DNA from: Bacteroidales bacterium
Lineage (GTDB): Bacteria; Bacteroidota; Bacteroidia; Bacteroidales; F082
NCBI GenBank assembly: GCA_016290215.1
Contig: JAEETH010000018.1
Location: 1-53,075 of the forward strand
Direction: 5' to 3'
Length of the DNA: 53,075 nucleotides
Shown here: positions 1 to 8,825 of the stretch, piece by piece
Numbering within the stretch: the stretch's first letter is position 1
Layout: each line of letters begins with the position of its first letter
The notes under the pieces: generated by a model
Told to the model about the DNA's origin: nothing
Databases searched by the model: none
Seen by the model: the letters and a program-made list of their open reading frames with translations, nothing else
Made by a program: the position numbers and the translations under genes

Positions 1-1460
1 CACTCGAACGGCGCGGTGATGGTCTCGCGGAACGACACCGAAGGTGCGCCCACCGTGACCGGCACCTTGAATTCTTCCTTCAGGCGGTCGACGATGATTT
101 CCAGATGCAACTCTCCCATGCCCGCGATGATGGTCTCTTCCGTCTCCTCGTCAAAATGGGCGTGGAACGACGGGTCTTCGTTGCAGAGCTTGGCCAAGGC
201 CTCGCTCAACTTGCTGCGGTTCTTCTTATCGTCGAGGTTGACCTTCATCTCGATGACCGCAGGCGGTATATTGATGGATTCCAATAAGATAGGTTGTTCC
301 TCATCGCAGAGCGTGTCGCCCGTCTTGGTGTATTTCATGCCCACGAGAGCCACGATTTCGCCTGCGCTGGCCTCGTTGATTTCCTCGCGTTCTTTCGCCT
401 TGATGCGGAAGATGCGGCCCACGCGCTCACTCTTCAGTTTGTTGGTGTTGTAGACGCTCATGCCGTTGGTAAGCTTGCCGCTGAAGATGCGGATGAAGGT
501 CTGCTGGCCCACATACGGGTCGTTGATGAGCTTGAAAGCCAAGGCCGAGAAAGGCTCGTTTTCGGAGGGGTTGCGACGGTAGGTCTTCTCCTCGTTGGCG
601 GGGTCGTGTGCGATGACGGCACCCAAGTCGTTGGGCGAAGGCAGGTAATCAACGATGGCATCCAAAAGGAGCTGAATACCTTTATTCTTGTAGGCAGCAC
701 CGCAGAGCACCGGCACCATCATCAGTTTGATGGTGGCCTGACGGATAGCAGCCATCAGCTTGTCGGTCGGGATTTCTTTGTCTTCGAGGTAAAGCTCGGC
801 GATCTCGTCGTCGAGGTCGGCGACCTTCTCGATGAGGTTGCGGCGGGCTTCCTGGGCCTGCTCCATCATGTTTTCCGGGATGGGACCCACGATGCGTTCC
901 TTCTCGATGAAACGCACCGAGTTCATCTGCACCAGGTCGACCATGCCCTCAAAATCGGACTCTGCTCCGATGGGGAGATGCAGCGGCACAGCATTGGCAC
1001 CCAGGTATTTATGCATCTGGTTGACCACCTCTTGGAAGTCGGCACCCGTGCGGTCCATCTTGTTGACGAAGGCGATGCGGGGTACGCGGTATTTGTCGGC
1101 TTGGTTCCACACCGTCTCCGACTGCGGCTCCACGCCACCCACGGCGCAAAACACCGCCACCATGCCGTCGATGACACGCAGCGAGCGCTCCACCTCAACG
1201 GTGAAGTCGACGTGACCGGGAGTATCGATAAGGTTGATCTGATAGCCGTTCCAATGGGCAGTGATGGCTGCCGAAGCGATGGTGATGCCGCGCTCCTGTT
1301 CTTGTTTCATGAAGTCCATGGTGGCTTGTCCATCATGCGTTTCACCCACCTTACGGTTGACACCCGTGAAGAACAGGATGCGTTCCGAAACCGTAGTCTT
1401 ACCAGCATCGATATGCGCAGCGATACCGATGTTTCTCAATTTTGAAATGTTTAAACTCAT
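1..1460 (-). CDS. fusA: Elongation factor G family GTPase (3' end cut by window)
   Basis: Translocation GTPase of protein synthesis. The 486 residues present cover the N-terminal two thirds of a protein usually near 700 residues. Visible in order: P-loop AHIDAGKTT, switch I RGITI, DTPGH with the catalytic His, NKMD, then domain II and the start of domain III ([16 protein letters not shown]). The start [23 protein letters not shown] is the only ATG that fits the family, and a TACCTTTG box lies 58 bases upstream. The gene follows a sialidase on the same strand, not rpsL-rpsG, so it is not in a classical str operon. It may be a second EF-G paralogue, or the main copy relocated. The intact DTPGH argues for an active GTPase. 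The family is certain; paralogue status is open. Confidence 0.95.
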   Translation of the reverse strand, partial: MSLNISKLRNIGIAAHIDAGKTTVSERILFFTGVNRKVGETHDGQATMDFMKQEQERGITIASAAITAHWNGYQINLIDTPGHVDFTVEVERSLRVIDGMVAVFCAVGGVEPQSETVWNQADKYRVPRIAFVNKMDRTGADFQEVVNQMHKYLGANAVPLHLPIGAESDFEGMVDLVQMNSVRFIEKERIVGPIPENMMEQAQEARRNLIEKVADLDDEIAELYLEDKEIPTDKLMAAIRQATIKLMMVPVLCGAAYKNKGIQLLLDAIVDYLPSPNDLGAVIAHDPANEEKTYRRNPSENEPFSALAFKLINDPYVGQQTFIRIFSGKLTNGMSVYNTNKLKSERVGRIFRIKAKEREEINEASAGEIVALVGMKYTKTGDTLCDEEQPILLESINIPPAVIEMKVNLDDKKNRSKLSEALAKLCNEDPSFHAHFDEETEETIIAGMGELHLEIIVDRLKEEFKVPVTVGAPSVSFRETITAPFE

Positions 1461-1517
1461 TATTTTAGCTGATTATCAATTTAGTAAAAGCCCGAACCAG
1501 GTTTTTGATTCGGGCTG

Positions 1518-1525
1518 CAAAGGTA
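1518..1525 (-). promoter_or_regulatory. Bacteroidota -7 box for the EF-G gene
   Basis: TACCTTTG on the minus strand matches TAnnTTTG. It lies between the sialidase stop and the EF-G start, so EF-G probably has its own promoter. No clear -33 element is seen. Confidence 0.55.
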
Positions 1526-1556
1526 GGGAAAAACTTTGAAACTGCAATTCAAATCG

Positions 1557-2972
1557 TCATTTGACCAATCTGCCGCTTTTCTTCATGCCGTTAGCATCAA
1601 TGCCTTCAACCAAATACGCTCCCACATTCCATTCAGAGACATCCAAACGGACTTCCGAAGCCCCTTGGGTCGAAACCGACTTGACGAGTTGTCCCCAAGC
1701 ATTATAAACGTTGATGGTCTGCATGCCCTCGGCTTCAATCGTGATGAAGGATGAAGAGGGATTAGGATAAATTTTCAAGGAATCCGTTTGGTTTTGATAA
1801 TCAGCTACTCCCAATGGATCAAAAGTGTCGTTACCATCGGTGAGCCATTCGAGGCTGAAGTTGTAGAACACCATCGAATAGCCCGAAGCTCCATTTTCGG
1901 CTTCTTCCACATAAAGGCCTATGGTGCCATCGGGCAGGATGCAAAGCGAAGAATAGGCAGAGCTGTAAGGCACAATGCATTTGCTCACGGGCCAGGTCTC
2001 GCCCTCGTCATAACTGACATAGACGGTGACCTTTTCGCGGTTGGCACCAAATGGCACGGAATGCAGCAGACGATTCTTGTCGTGGCCTTGGTTCACAGAG
2101 GTGTAACGAATTAAATCACCATTACAAGCGGGTGCAGTGATGTCGTACCAAGTGGAAGTGGTGGGCTGCCAGGTTTCGCCGCCATCCTCGGAGATGTTGT
2201 ACCAACGGTTGCCTGCGTGGCGGATGCTCATCAGGATGCGACCATCCACCAACTCCACGACTTTGGCCTCGTCGCCTGAAGTGGAGGCACGACCCGACAC
2301 ATGCCATGTCTGGCCGTTGTCGTCGGAATAAACCGCATGGTTGTAGAGTACTTGCGCCGTATTCTCACGTATGGCAGCCACGAACATAATGCGGCCCGAG
2401 GAGGTACGCAGCCCGTTGCCCGAACCGAAGAACGAGGCGCGCCATGTGCGCTGCTCAGGGACGATGCAGTTGTCGCCAAAGATGAAGTCGGTGATGTCTT
2501 CGGGGTCGGTCCAAGTCTGGCCGTTATCGTAACTCTTGGCGATATAGGTCCGAATGGGATTCGAAGGTGTGGAGTTCCACAGTCCGGGACCACCCACAAA
2601 ACCCGCGATGAGGCCATTGTCGTCGTTACTCCAAGCCAAGGCGCAGTCACCGAAGCCATGGTTGACACCCGTACCCAAGGCGATGGTGTAAGGCTCGCTC
2701 CAAGTGCGACCACCGTCAGTGCTGCGGTTGCATACGATATCGATGTCCTGCGGCAGGTCGCCTTCGTTGAACTTGCGCTTGTCAGTGGCAATCACTAACG
2801 AGCCGTCTTTGGCTGTTATGATGGCAGGAATGCGATAATTGGTGGAGCCATAGTCTCCAGGCCGGTAAATCACAGTGCGGGTTAAGGTATCGCTACTGCG
2901 CTGAAAACTTGGTTGGCCACAAGCAGCAAAAACAGCCATCAGTAGTGCGGCAAGAGCAAGGATTTTTTTCAT
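1557..2972 (-). CDS. Secreted exo-alpha-sialidase (BNR/Asp-box) with T9SS type A sorting domain
   Basis: Predicted GH33-type sialidase that removes terminal sialic acids from host glycans. Signal peptide MKKILALAALLMAVFAAC fixes the start; an upstream in-frame start would add 21 unlikely residues. The body has the sialidase YRIPAI motif and at least five Asp-box repeats of the form S.D.G.TW (STDGGRTW, SYDNGQTW, SDDNGQTW, SEDGGETW, SYDEGETW). The last ~80 residues (from LKIYPNPSSS to SGRLVK) form a type A T9SS tail, pointing to export and cell-surface attachment or release. Oddly, FAACG at the end of the signal peptide could also be a lipobox. It has its own promoter and is not in a visible sialic acid catabolic operon. 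Family call is firm; substrate is inferred. Confidence 0.93.
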   Translation of the reverse strand: MKKILALAALLMAVFAACGQPSFQRSSDTLTRTVIYRPGDYGSTNYRIPAIITAKDGSLVIATDKRKFNEGDLPQDIDIVCNRSTDGGRTWSEPYTIALGTGVNHGFGDCALAWSNDDNGLIAGFVGGPGLWNSTPSNPIRTYIAKSYDNGQTWTDPEDITDFIFGDNCIVPEQRTWRASFFGSGNGLRTSSGRIMFVAAIRENTAQVLYNHAVYSDDNGQTWHVSGRASTSGDEAKVVELVDGRILMSIRHAGNRWYNISEDGGETWQPTTSTWYDITAPACNGDLIRYTSVNQGHDKNRLLHSVPFGANREKVTVYVSYDEGETWPVSKCIVPYSSAYSSLCILPDGTIGLYVEEAENGASGYSMVFYNFSLEWLTDGNDTFDPLGVADYQNQTDSLKIYPNPSSSFITIEAEGMQTINVYNAWGQLVKSVSTQGASEVRLDVSEWNVGAYLVEGIDANGMKKSGRLVK

Positions 2973-3004
2973 AATGGAAGCTTTTAGGTGTATTATATTG
3001 CCGA

Positions 3005-3012
3005 CAAAACTA
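3005..3012 (-). promoter_or_regulatory. -7 box for the sialidase gene
   Basis: TAGTTTTG on the minus strand fits TAnnTTTG, 33 bases upstream of the chosen sialidase start. This also argues against the longer upstream start. Confidence 0.5.
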
Positions 3013-3043
3013 ACAATAATTCGGCACACACACAACTTTTTGC

Positions 3044-3051
3044 TATTTTTG
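3044..3051 (+). promoter_or_regulatory. -7 box for the hypothetical gene at 3110
   Basis: TATTTTTG on the plus strand, 58 bases before the ATG. Together with the box at 3005-3012 it makes a compact divergent promoter region. Confidence 0.5.
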
Positions 3052-3109
3052 CTTCACGAAATATGACAGACCATCAACAAAAGTAAAGGTTTCGGCAAAA
3101 CTCAAGATT

Positions 3110-3772
3110 ATGACTAGAATTATTAAAGATCATTACAATCTGACCCACAACGACAATTTCGTGGGGAGTTATTATGTTTTCGACAACCACACCTACGACT
3201 ATAGGGTCAGCAGTTGGGAATCCGACATCAAGGACTGCAAGGACCTGCTGGCACAGATGGGCCTGCTGAAAGACATAGAATCGAAGAAACCCGTCGCCGC
3301 CATTGAGGCGATGATGAAGGAGGAATACCGCGTGGCAGGCAGGAAGAGACCTATTTACAAGTTCGGAGACTTCACCTTGAAGCGAATCCCTCAGGAGACT
3401 AACGACCGCTTCATAGTATATCGCCGTGACGCCAAAAAGAACGAGTTGGGCTATTCGGACAAAGACCATTCCGCTCCGCATTATGAGGGGCCCAAAACGC
3501 CGGAAGGGATGAAAGAATGGACCACCTGGTATGCCTTCGTCAAGATGGACGATGGCACATACGAGGCGGCACTCGATGAATCATGGTGGTGGGGCGGCGG
3601 CCACAACGACGGCGGCACCATCCACACCGACATCCCCGAGGAATGGTTCGATCTGCCCTACGACGAATTCCTTGAAAATGTGGTGACGCTTTCGGCTGCA
3701 GCACACTATGGTTTTACGCCAGAAGAGTTGAAAGAAAAGCAAGGCTTGAAAGAATTCTTTGGTTTCAAATGA
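3110..3772 (+). CDS. Hypothetical cytosolic protein, 220 aa
   Basis: Not recognised. It is a soluble, charged protein with no signal peptide or membrane segment. It is rich in aromatic residues, with a YYVFDNHTYDYRVSSW block near residue 20-36 and a WTTWYAFVKMDDGTYEAALDE block followed by WWWGGGHNDGG around residue 155-190. The C-terminal third (DIPEEWFDLPYDEFLENVVTL) looks helical. A -7 box upstream, normal codon use and a full-length frame support a real gene. It stands alone between a divergent sialidase and a convergent acetyltransferase gene, so context suggests no function. Confidence 0.75.
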   Translation: MTRIIKDHYNLTHNDNFVGSYYVFDNHTYDYRVSSWESDIKDCKDLLAQMGLLKDIESKKPVAAIEAMMKEEYRVAGRKRPIYKFGDFTLKRIPQETNDRFIVYRRDAKKNELGYSDKDHSAPHYEGPKTPEGMKEWTTWYAFVKMDDGTYEAALDESWWWGGGHNDGGTIHTDIPEEWFDLPYDEFLENVVTLSAAAHYGFTPEELKEKQGLKEFFGFK

Positions 3773-3903
3773 CCAAAACTTCCAGCCACTTAGTCCTGTA
3801 TCCTCTCTACAATCAATTCCACGGAGTTATCCTCCAAAGAATTGTATTCGCCGAGATGAAAGTGTGAACGCATAGATTCCTAATCGGTGAGTGCCATAAA
3901 ATG

Positions 3904-4425
3904 TCATTCCTCCGATGCAAACTTTTTCAAGGCCGTTTCGTCCAAGCGCTGCACTGTCCATTCGTCCATCGGCACGGCACCTATGCTGCGGTAAACCGTC
4001 AGGGCGGGTTTGTTCCAATCGAGGCAGATCCATTCCATGCGGCCGCAGTTACGCTCCACGGCAATCTTGGCCAGGTATTTCAGCAATGCTTTGCCATAAC
4101 CCCGACCACGTTTCTCGGGAAGGATAAACAGGTCTTCGAGATACAGGCCCTTGCGCCCGACAAAGGTGGAGAAGTTGTGGAAAAACAGGGCAAATCCGAT
4201 GACCGCGCCGTCTTCCTCGGCAAAGACCACCTCGGCGGAATGCTCCACAAAAAGGGAATGATAGATGGTGGCTTCGTCGGCCACAACTTCATCGGCGCAT
4301 TTCTCGTAAACAGCGAGTTTCTTGATGAATTCAAGGACGAGACCAGCCTCTTCGGGCTTTGCGGGACGTATAGTGAATTGCGTGTTCATAGTTTTATCAT
4401 AAATCATTGCCGATTCTTCTGACAT
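3904..4425 (-). CDS. GNAT N-acetyltransferase, diamine/spermidine acetyltransferase type
   Basis: Transfers an acetyl group from acetyl-CoA to a small amine. The order FTIRPAKPEEAG..., GFALFFHNFSTFVGRKGLYLED, FILPEKRGRGYGKALL and WNKPALTVYRSIGA resembles animal and bacterial spermidine/spermine N1-acetyltransferases (SAT1-like). RGRGYGKAL is the acetyl-CoA pyrophosphate loop. It is the last gene of a three-gene minus-strand run, starting 4 bases after the PAP2-VanX fusion gene. An alternative ATG at 4389 (MNTQFTIRP) matches family N-termini better and gives 161 residues; the longer start is kept because it couples tightly to the upstream stop. Polyamine substrate is inferred from family resemblance only. 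Confidence 0.88.
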   Translation of the reverse strand: MSEESAMIYDKTMNTQFTIRPAKPEEAGLVLEFIKKLAVYEKCADEVVADEATIYHSLFVEHSAEVVFAEEDGAVIGFALFFHNFSTFVGRKGLYLEDLFILPEKRGRGYGKALLKYLAKIAVERNCGRMEWICLDWNKPALTVYRSIGAVPMDEWTVQRLDETALKKFASEE

Positions 4426-4429
4426 AATT

Positions 4430-5830
4430 CTAGTTCATCAATCTCTTCACTGGGAAGGTAAAATAAGTATTCGGGAATGGCTCATTTTCCAAAGTGAAGT
4501 GCCACCACTCCTCATCGAGAGGTTTGAAGCCGTGACGCATCATAGCCTCGCGCAGAATCATGCGATTATGGAATTGCTCGGCAGTGATTTGGGCGTTGCC
4601 TTTATACTTGCCCGTCTTGGGATTGCCTCCGTAATCGGGATGGCTTTCGCGACCAAACCAATCGAAAGTGCCACCCATGTCCACTTCTTTTTCAGTCGCC
4701 ATGTCGAACAAGGTCAGGTCAACGGTGGAACCGCGTGTATGACCACTCTTCTCCAAGATATAACCCAACTTGAAGAGTTTATCTCGGGGCACATCGGGAT
4801 AAAAATAAGGCTTCATAAGCGTATCGTTGACATCGGCGGCCCAGCGCATAAAGTGGTCGACGGCACACTGCGGACGGTAGGCATCATAAATCTTAAGGCG
4901 GTAGCCTTGCTTCAGCAAGTCGTCGCTCACGGCACACAGACTGTCGGCAGCCTGACGGGTAAGCAGTGCGACCGGCTCTTCATAGCCATCCACACGTGCC
5001 CCAACGAAGTTATATGTGCTGTAATAGCGGATCTCCAAAATGGCATCGGGGACGGCCTCCGCCAGATTCACGAATTGGCTGTAGTCGTCGGTGGAGGGCA
5101 ATGCTCCTGTCAACGACTTAAATTCCATCTGTGCCTTGTCGAGTTGCGCAAGGAACTCAGGGCTGGTATGCAGGCGAGCCATACCGATGGCAGCACAGAG
5201 ACGGCTGGCCTCCACGTCACTCTGCCAGTGCGCGCCTGCGATGACACGGCTCTCGCCATACATGAAACCCCGAGCCATGATGGTATCGGCATTGGCTGGG
5301 TTGACCTCTGAGAGCAGCAAAGCGGCGGCATAACCACGCTGGCTGTGCCCCGAGGGATAAGAGCCCTCGCCTGACAGTTCAGCTTCTTCATACATAGTAA
5401 GCATGTGCTCATGGAAACGCTCAAACGGGCGCTTGCGATGGTAATAAGCCTTCGGCTTGACGCGTGTCTGGTCGATGGTGGAGAGGCTGTTCACCAGATA
5501 TTTATAGATTTCAGGGGTGCCATCTTTGGAAATCTCGAGGCCGAAAGGCACACTAAAAACGGCAAAAAGCGAATCATAATTCCATACCGCATCACGGAAC
5601 ACGAGGGAGGCGCGAACCGAGTCATTCCTCTGCGTCTTGCCCCACATATAACGCATGATGTCATGGGCAAAATCAACCCCAACAGTGTCGGGCGGAGGTG
5701 GTAAACATTTGATAAGGTCAGGCATCTCGTCGGCGCTGAAATACAACTTAACATCGTTGTTTTGTGCCTTGATTTGAAGGCTGCCGCAAAACAAAATGGC
5801 GGCTATCATTGCTAAGACAAGTCGTTTCAT
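4430..5830 (-). CDS. Secreted PAP2 acid phosphatase fused to VanX-like D-Ala-D-Ala dipeptidase
   Basis: A 466-residue two-domain exported protein. Signal peptide at residues 1-22 (ends KAQ). The N-terminal half is a class A acid phosphatase/PAP2 domain with all three motifs: K127 to R134-P135 (KX6RP), PSGH at 159-162, and S194-R195...H201...D205 (SRX5HX3D). From about residue 245 it becomes an M15D dipeptidase: YRP with R319, SGH364 to D371, and E441-W-W-H444, which supply the zinc ligands (H364, D371, H444) and the general base (E441) of VanX. It probably dephosphorylates a lipid or sugar phosphate and cleaves D-Ala-D-Ala in the periplasm, serving cell-wall turnover. It starts 2 bases after bcp. 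Both active sites look intact. No van regulators are nearby, so a resistance role is not implied. Confidence 0.92.
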   Translation of the reverse strand: MKRLVLAMIAAILFCGSLQIKAQNNDVKLYFSADEMPDLIKCLPPPPDTVGVDFAHDIMRYMWGKTQRNDSVRASLVFRDAVWNYDSLFAVFSVPFGLEISKDGTPEIYKYLVNSLSTIDQTRVKPKAYYHRKRPFERFHEHMLTMYEEAELSGEGSYPSGHSQRGYAAALLLSEVNPANADTIMARGFMYGESRVIAGAHWQSDVEASRLCAAIGMARLHTSPEFLAQLDKAQMEFKSLTGALPSTDDYSQFVNLAEAVPDAILEIRYYSTYNFVGARVDGYEEPVALLTRQAADSLCAVSDDLLKQGYRLKIYDAYRPQCAVDHFMRWAADVNDTLMKPYFYPDVPRDKLFKLGYILEKSGHTRGSTVDLTLFDMATEKEVDMGGTFDWFGRESHPDYGGNPKTGKYKGNAQITAEQFHNRMILREAMMRHGFKPLDEEWWHFTLENEPFPNTYFTFPVKRLMN

Positions 5831-5832
5831 AT

Positions 5833-6276
5833 TTATAGAATTTGAGATGTGTGATTTTTAGTGTCAACTTTGCCGATGGCGTCAATGATAATGCCTTCTT
5901 CATCGATGACGTAAGTGGTGCGCAACGTGCCTTCAGTCACTTTGCCGTACATCTTTTTCTCGCCCCAAGCCTCGTAAGCCTTCAAGATGGTCAGGTCAGT
6001 ATCAGCGATGAGATGGAAAGGCAGGTTGTATTTGGCGATGAAGTTTTGGTGCGACTTGGCACTATCGCGGCTGACACCCAGCACGTTATAGCCCAAAGCG
6101 AGGAAACGCTCATAGTTATCGCGCAGGTCGCAGGCCTCGGCGGTGCAGCCTGGGGTGCTGTCCTTGGGATAGAAATAGAGCACCAGTTTCTTTCCGACAA
6201 AATCGGTGAGTCTCACGAGGTTGCCGTTCTCGTCTTGCCCTTCAAAGTAAGGGGCTTTTGTTCCTTTTTGTAGCAT
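5833..6276 (-). CDS. bcp: Thioredoxin-dependent peroxiredoxin, BCP/PrxQ type
   Basis: Reduces H2O2 and organic hydroperoxides in the cytoplasm using thioredoxin. The 147 residues match the usual BCP length. The signature STPGCTAEACDLRD puts the peroxidatic Cys at 44 and the resolving Cys at 49, the BCP/PrxQ spacing. Other family landmarks are LVLYFYPKD, VLGVSRDS and TYVIDEEG. It is the first gene of a three-gene run with the PAP2-VanX fusion (2-base gap) and the acetyltransferase. A TAATTTTG box lies 35 bases upstream. Confidence 0.96.
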   Translation of the reverse strand: MLQKGTKAPYFEGQDENGNLVRLTDFVGKKLVLYFYPKDSTPGCTAEACDLRDNYERFLALGYNVLGVSRDSAKSHQNFIAKYNLPFHLIADTDLTILKAYEAWGEKKMYGKVTEGTLRTTYVIDEEGIIIDAIGKVDTKNHTSQIL

Positions 6277-6310
6277 GGTTTGTTAGTTTTAATTCTTCAC
6301 ATCATGGGCG

Positions 6311-6318
6311 CAAAATTA
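6311..6318 (-). promoter_or_regulatory. -7 box for the bcp operon
   Basis: TAATTTTG on the minus strand matches TAnnTTTG and precedes bcp and the two genes tightly packed behind it. Confidence 0.45.
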
Positions 6319-6419
6319 CACAATTTGTCACCAATTCAAACAAAAACAGATCTTTTCTCGACTTAACCGTCAGTGGATTGGGGCGTGGTTTGGGAGGGAT
6401 AGGAAAGATTAGTCTACTA

Positions 6420-7289
6420 TTACAGTTTTTTCAACAATTCACCTCCTTCTAACCCCAACTTGGAAAAAGCAAAAAGTTTCTTACCTAAATCCTTCAATGA
6501 CGCGCCTATGTGATACACTATATTATCGACGATAAGGAACCGATCATGAACATTAGTCTGTGTCAGCATTTTGATAGGATCGTATTGAGCATTATGTTTA
6601 ACAAGATCTTGTTGTAGCTCATGCGAAACACATTTTGTATAAATGGTAGCAGAAACGTTTTTCTTCCTTTTGGCTAATAGCAACAAAACACTTTCATCAA
6701 CATAATTGTCAATCAACACAATGCATTTCTTTGCAGACCTCACTAATTTGGAAGCAAAGACGTATGCATCGAAGATTTGTCCATCACAAAACACTCCTTC
6801 GACTGGAGGCATTGCTGTCCGTACAAAAAAACCGATTTGTTTTTCATTGTTTGAGATTCGTTGTTCATGTTCCAAAAGTTTCGCATCAATTCTTCGCTCC
6901 ATTTGGGCCATCTTACCATTGACAGCATAGCCTTTGAGCAAATACTCTTTAAGCACTTGGTTCGCCCAAATGCGAAATCTCGTACCTCTTTGAGACTTTA
7001 CCCTATAGCCAACTGAAATGAAAACATCCAAATTATAATATTCTATCTGTCGTACAATCGATCTGCCGTTTTCTATTTGAACTGTTGCATTTTTTGCAAC
7101 GGTTGAATCTTTGACAAGCTCTTTTTCTTTGTAAATATTACTGATATGCCTGGATATCACTGACTTATCCATATCAAACAACATCGCAATCTGATTTAAT
7201 GACAGCCAAACCGACTCGTTCTCAACCCTTACTTCAAGATTGACAATCTCATCAGGTTGATAAACAACTATTTCATTCAACTTTTCCAT
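6420..7289 (-). CDS. RhuM-like DNA-binding protein with degenerate PLD-like C-terminal half
   Basis: The N-terminal ~120 residues match the virulence RhuM/KilA-like family found in genomic islands: VWLSLNQIAMLFDMDKSVISRHI is a helix-turn-helix region, followed by YYNLDVFISVGYRVKS and GTRFRIWANQVL. After a charged coiled-coil stretch (125-155), residues ~170-289 look like one half of a phospholipase D fold, with H248-D-R-F-L-I-V-D255 in place of HxKx4D and GASLKDLG after it. The Lys-to-Arg change makes phosphodiesterase activity doubtful. The start lies 3 bases after the comM stop, so it is probably cotranscribed. It is visibly AT-richer than its neighbours, which suggests transfer. Function is unknown; defence or island regulation is only a guess. 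Confidence 0.82.
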   Translation of the reverse strand: MEKLNEIVVYQPDEIVNLEVRVENESVWLSLNQIAMLFDMDKSVISRHISNIYKEKELVKDSTVAKNATVQIENGRSIVRQIEYYNLDVFISVGYRVKSQRGTRFRIWANQVLKEYLLKGYAVNGKMAQMERRIDAKLLEHEQRISNNEKQIGFFVRTAMPPVEGVFCDGQIFDAYVFASKLVRSAKKCIVLIDNYVDESVLLLLAKRKKNVSATIYTKCVSHELQQDLVKHNAQYDPIKMLTQTNVHDRFLIVDNIVYHIGASLKDLGKKLFAFSKLGLEGGELLKKL

Positions 7290-7292
7290 TAC

Positions 7293-8825
7293 TCAGCTCC
7301 CCCAATTATCCCGATCCAAGCTTCTATAATTAATAGCCTCGGCCAAATGGCCTGTTTGAATGTTTTCACTGCTCTCAAGGTCGGCAATAGTGCGGGAGAC
7401 TTTTAGGATTCTATCATAGGCTCGAGCCGATAGACCTAAACGATTCATGGCATTTTTGAGGATGGCACGACAATCCTCGTCCAACTCGCAGTATTTCTGG
7501 ATGAGTTGGGAGGTCATTTGTGCATTGGCATGGATGGTAGGATATTCGGCATAGCGTTCCTCCTGAATTTTCCTTGCCCTGATAACACGCTCGCGCACCG
7601 CCGCACTCGACTCGCCACTGCTTTTCGACGACAAATCTTTATAAGCGACTGGCACGACCTCGACATGCAGGTCGATGCGGTCCATCAAAGGCCCACTGAT
7701 ACGGTTGAGGTATTGCTGCACCATGCCAGGCTTGCAGGTACATTCCTTGTCGGGGTGGTTGTAATACCCACAGGGACAAGGATTCATCGCCGCCACCATC
7801 ATAAAATTAGCTGGAAAGTCAACGGTCATCTTGGCTCGTGAAATCGTCACAATCCGATCTTCCATTGGCTGTCGCATTACTTCCAAGACAGTACGTTTGA
7901 ACTCTGGAAGCTCGTCAAGGAAGAGCACGCCATTGTGTGCCAATGAAATCTCTCCAGGTTGCGGATAAGTGCCACCGCCAACCAAGCCGGCGTCGCTTAT
8001 CGTGTGATGAGGACTGCGGAACGGCCGCGTTCTGACTAAGGCCGCATTGCGACCAATTAACCCTGCCACGGAATGAATTTTAGTCGTCTCTAACGCCTCT
8101 GCCATCGTCAAAGGCGGAAGGATGGTGGGCATACGCTTGGCAAGCATGGTCTTACCACTGCCAGGGGGACCGATAAGAATGACATTGTGTCCGCCAGCAG
8201 CTGCGATCTCCAAGGCACGCTTGATGTTTTCCTGACCTTTCACGTCGCTGAAGTCGAATTCATAATCCCCAATTTGTTCGCTCTCCAAGCCTTCGATTAC
8301 GACAGGTTGAATTAGCATCTCACCATTGAGTATGGAGACGACTTCATGGATACTCTCAACGCCATACACTTCCAGGCCCTCCACCACGGCAGCTTCGCGC
8401 GCATTTGCCTTTGGAACAATGAGCCCCCGGAAACCATCTTGCTTCGCCTTGATGGCAATAGGCAAAGTCCCTTTGATGGGTTTGAGCGTCCCGTCGAGCG
8501 AAAGCTCACCCATGATGACAAACTGCTCCAACATGTCCGAATTAATCTGTTCAGATGCCGCCAAAATGCCGATAGCAATAGGCAAGTCATAAGCCGAGCC
8601 TTCTTTTCGGATGTCGGCGGGGGCCATATTAATGACGATTTTTTTGTGGGGATAATAATAGCCAAGGTTGACAATAGCCGCCTCGATGCGCTGCTGGCTT
8701 TCCTTGACTGCGTTGTCGGGCAGGCCGACCAAATAGAAGTTGATACCTCTGTCAATGTTCACCTCAATGGTGACCTGAATGGCTTCGATGCCGAAAAGGG
8801 CACATCCAAATGTCTTTACTAGCAT
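7293..8825 (-). CDS. comM: YifB/ComM family Mg-chelatase-like AAA+ ATPase
   Basis: Hexameric AAA+ motor; ComM in Vibrio drives branch migration during natural transformation. The 510 residues have the usual order: N-terminal Lon-protease-like fold (to ~170), Walker A GPPGSGKT at 219-226, the YPQPGEISLAHNGVLFLDELPEF Walker B region, a CPCGYYNHPDKECTC cysteine cluster, and a C-terminal Mg_chelatase_C domain ending INYRSLDRDNW. The start MLVKTFGCALFGIEA is the family N-terminus. A weak -7-like TTCCTTTG lies 29 bases upstream (8854-8861, minus). cinA, also linked to competence by name, lies about 1.5 kb away but is not in the same transcript. Confidence 0.95.
   Translation of the reverse strand: MLVKTFGCALFGIEAIQVTIEVNIDRGINFYLVGLPDNAVKESQQRIEAAIVNLGYYYPHKKIVINMAPADIRKEGSAYDLPIAIGILAASEQINSDMLEQFVIMGELSLDGTLKPIKGTLPIAIKAKQDGFRGLIVPKANAREAAVVEGLEVYGVESIHEVVSILNGEMLIQPVVIEGLESEQIGDYEFDFSDVKGQENIKRALEIAAAGGHNVILIGPPGSGKTMLAKRMPTILPPLTMAEALETTKIHSVAGLIGRNAALVRTRPFRSPHHTISDAGLVGGGTYPQPGEISLAHNGVLFLDELPEFKRTVLEVMRQPMEDRIVTISRAKMTVDFPANFMMVAAMNPCPCGYYNHPDKECTCKPGMVQQYLNRISGPLMDRIDLHVEVVPVAYKDLSSKSSGESSAAVRERVIRARKIQEERYAEYPTIHANAQMTSQLIQKYCELDEDCRAILKNAMNRLGLSARAYDRILKVSRTIADLESSENIQTGHLAEAINYRSLDRDNWGS

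Noticed and set aside
294-1445. 383-residue frame antisense to EF-G
   Set aside because: It is a shadow of the EF-G gene; its His/Val/Asp-rich composition is that of an antisense reading and it matches nothing recognisable.
3827-4033. 68-residue minus-strand frame after the hypothetical gene
   Set aside because: It overlaps the acetyltransferase 3' end in another frame and has no promoter or motif; the gap 3773-3903 shows nothing convincing.
4430-5830. Vancomycin resistance gene
   Set aside because: The VanX motifs are present but no vanH, ligase or regulator genes are nearby, and the fusion with PAP2 points to cell-wall recycling.
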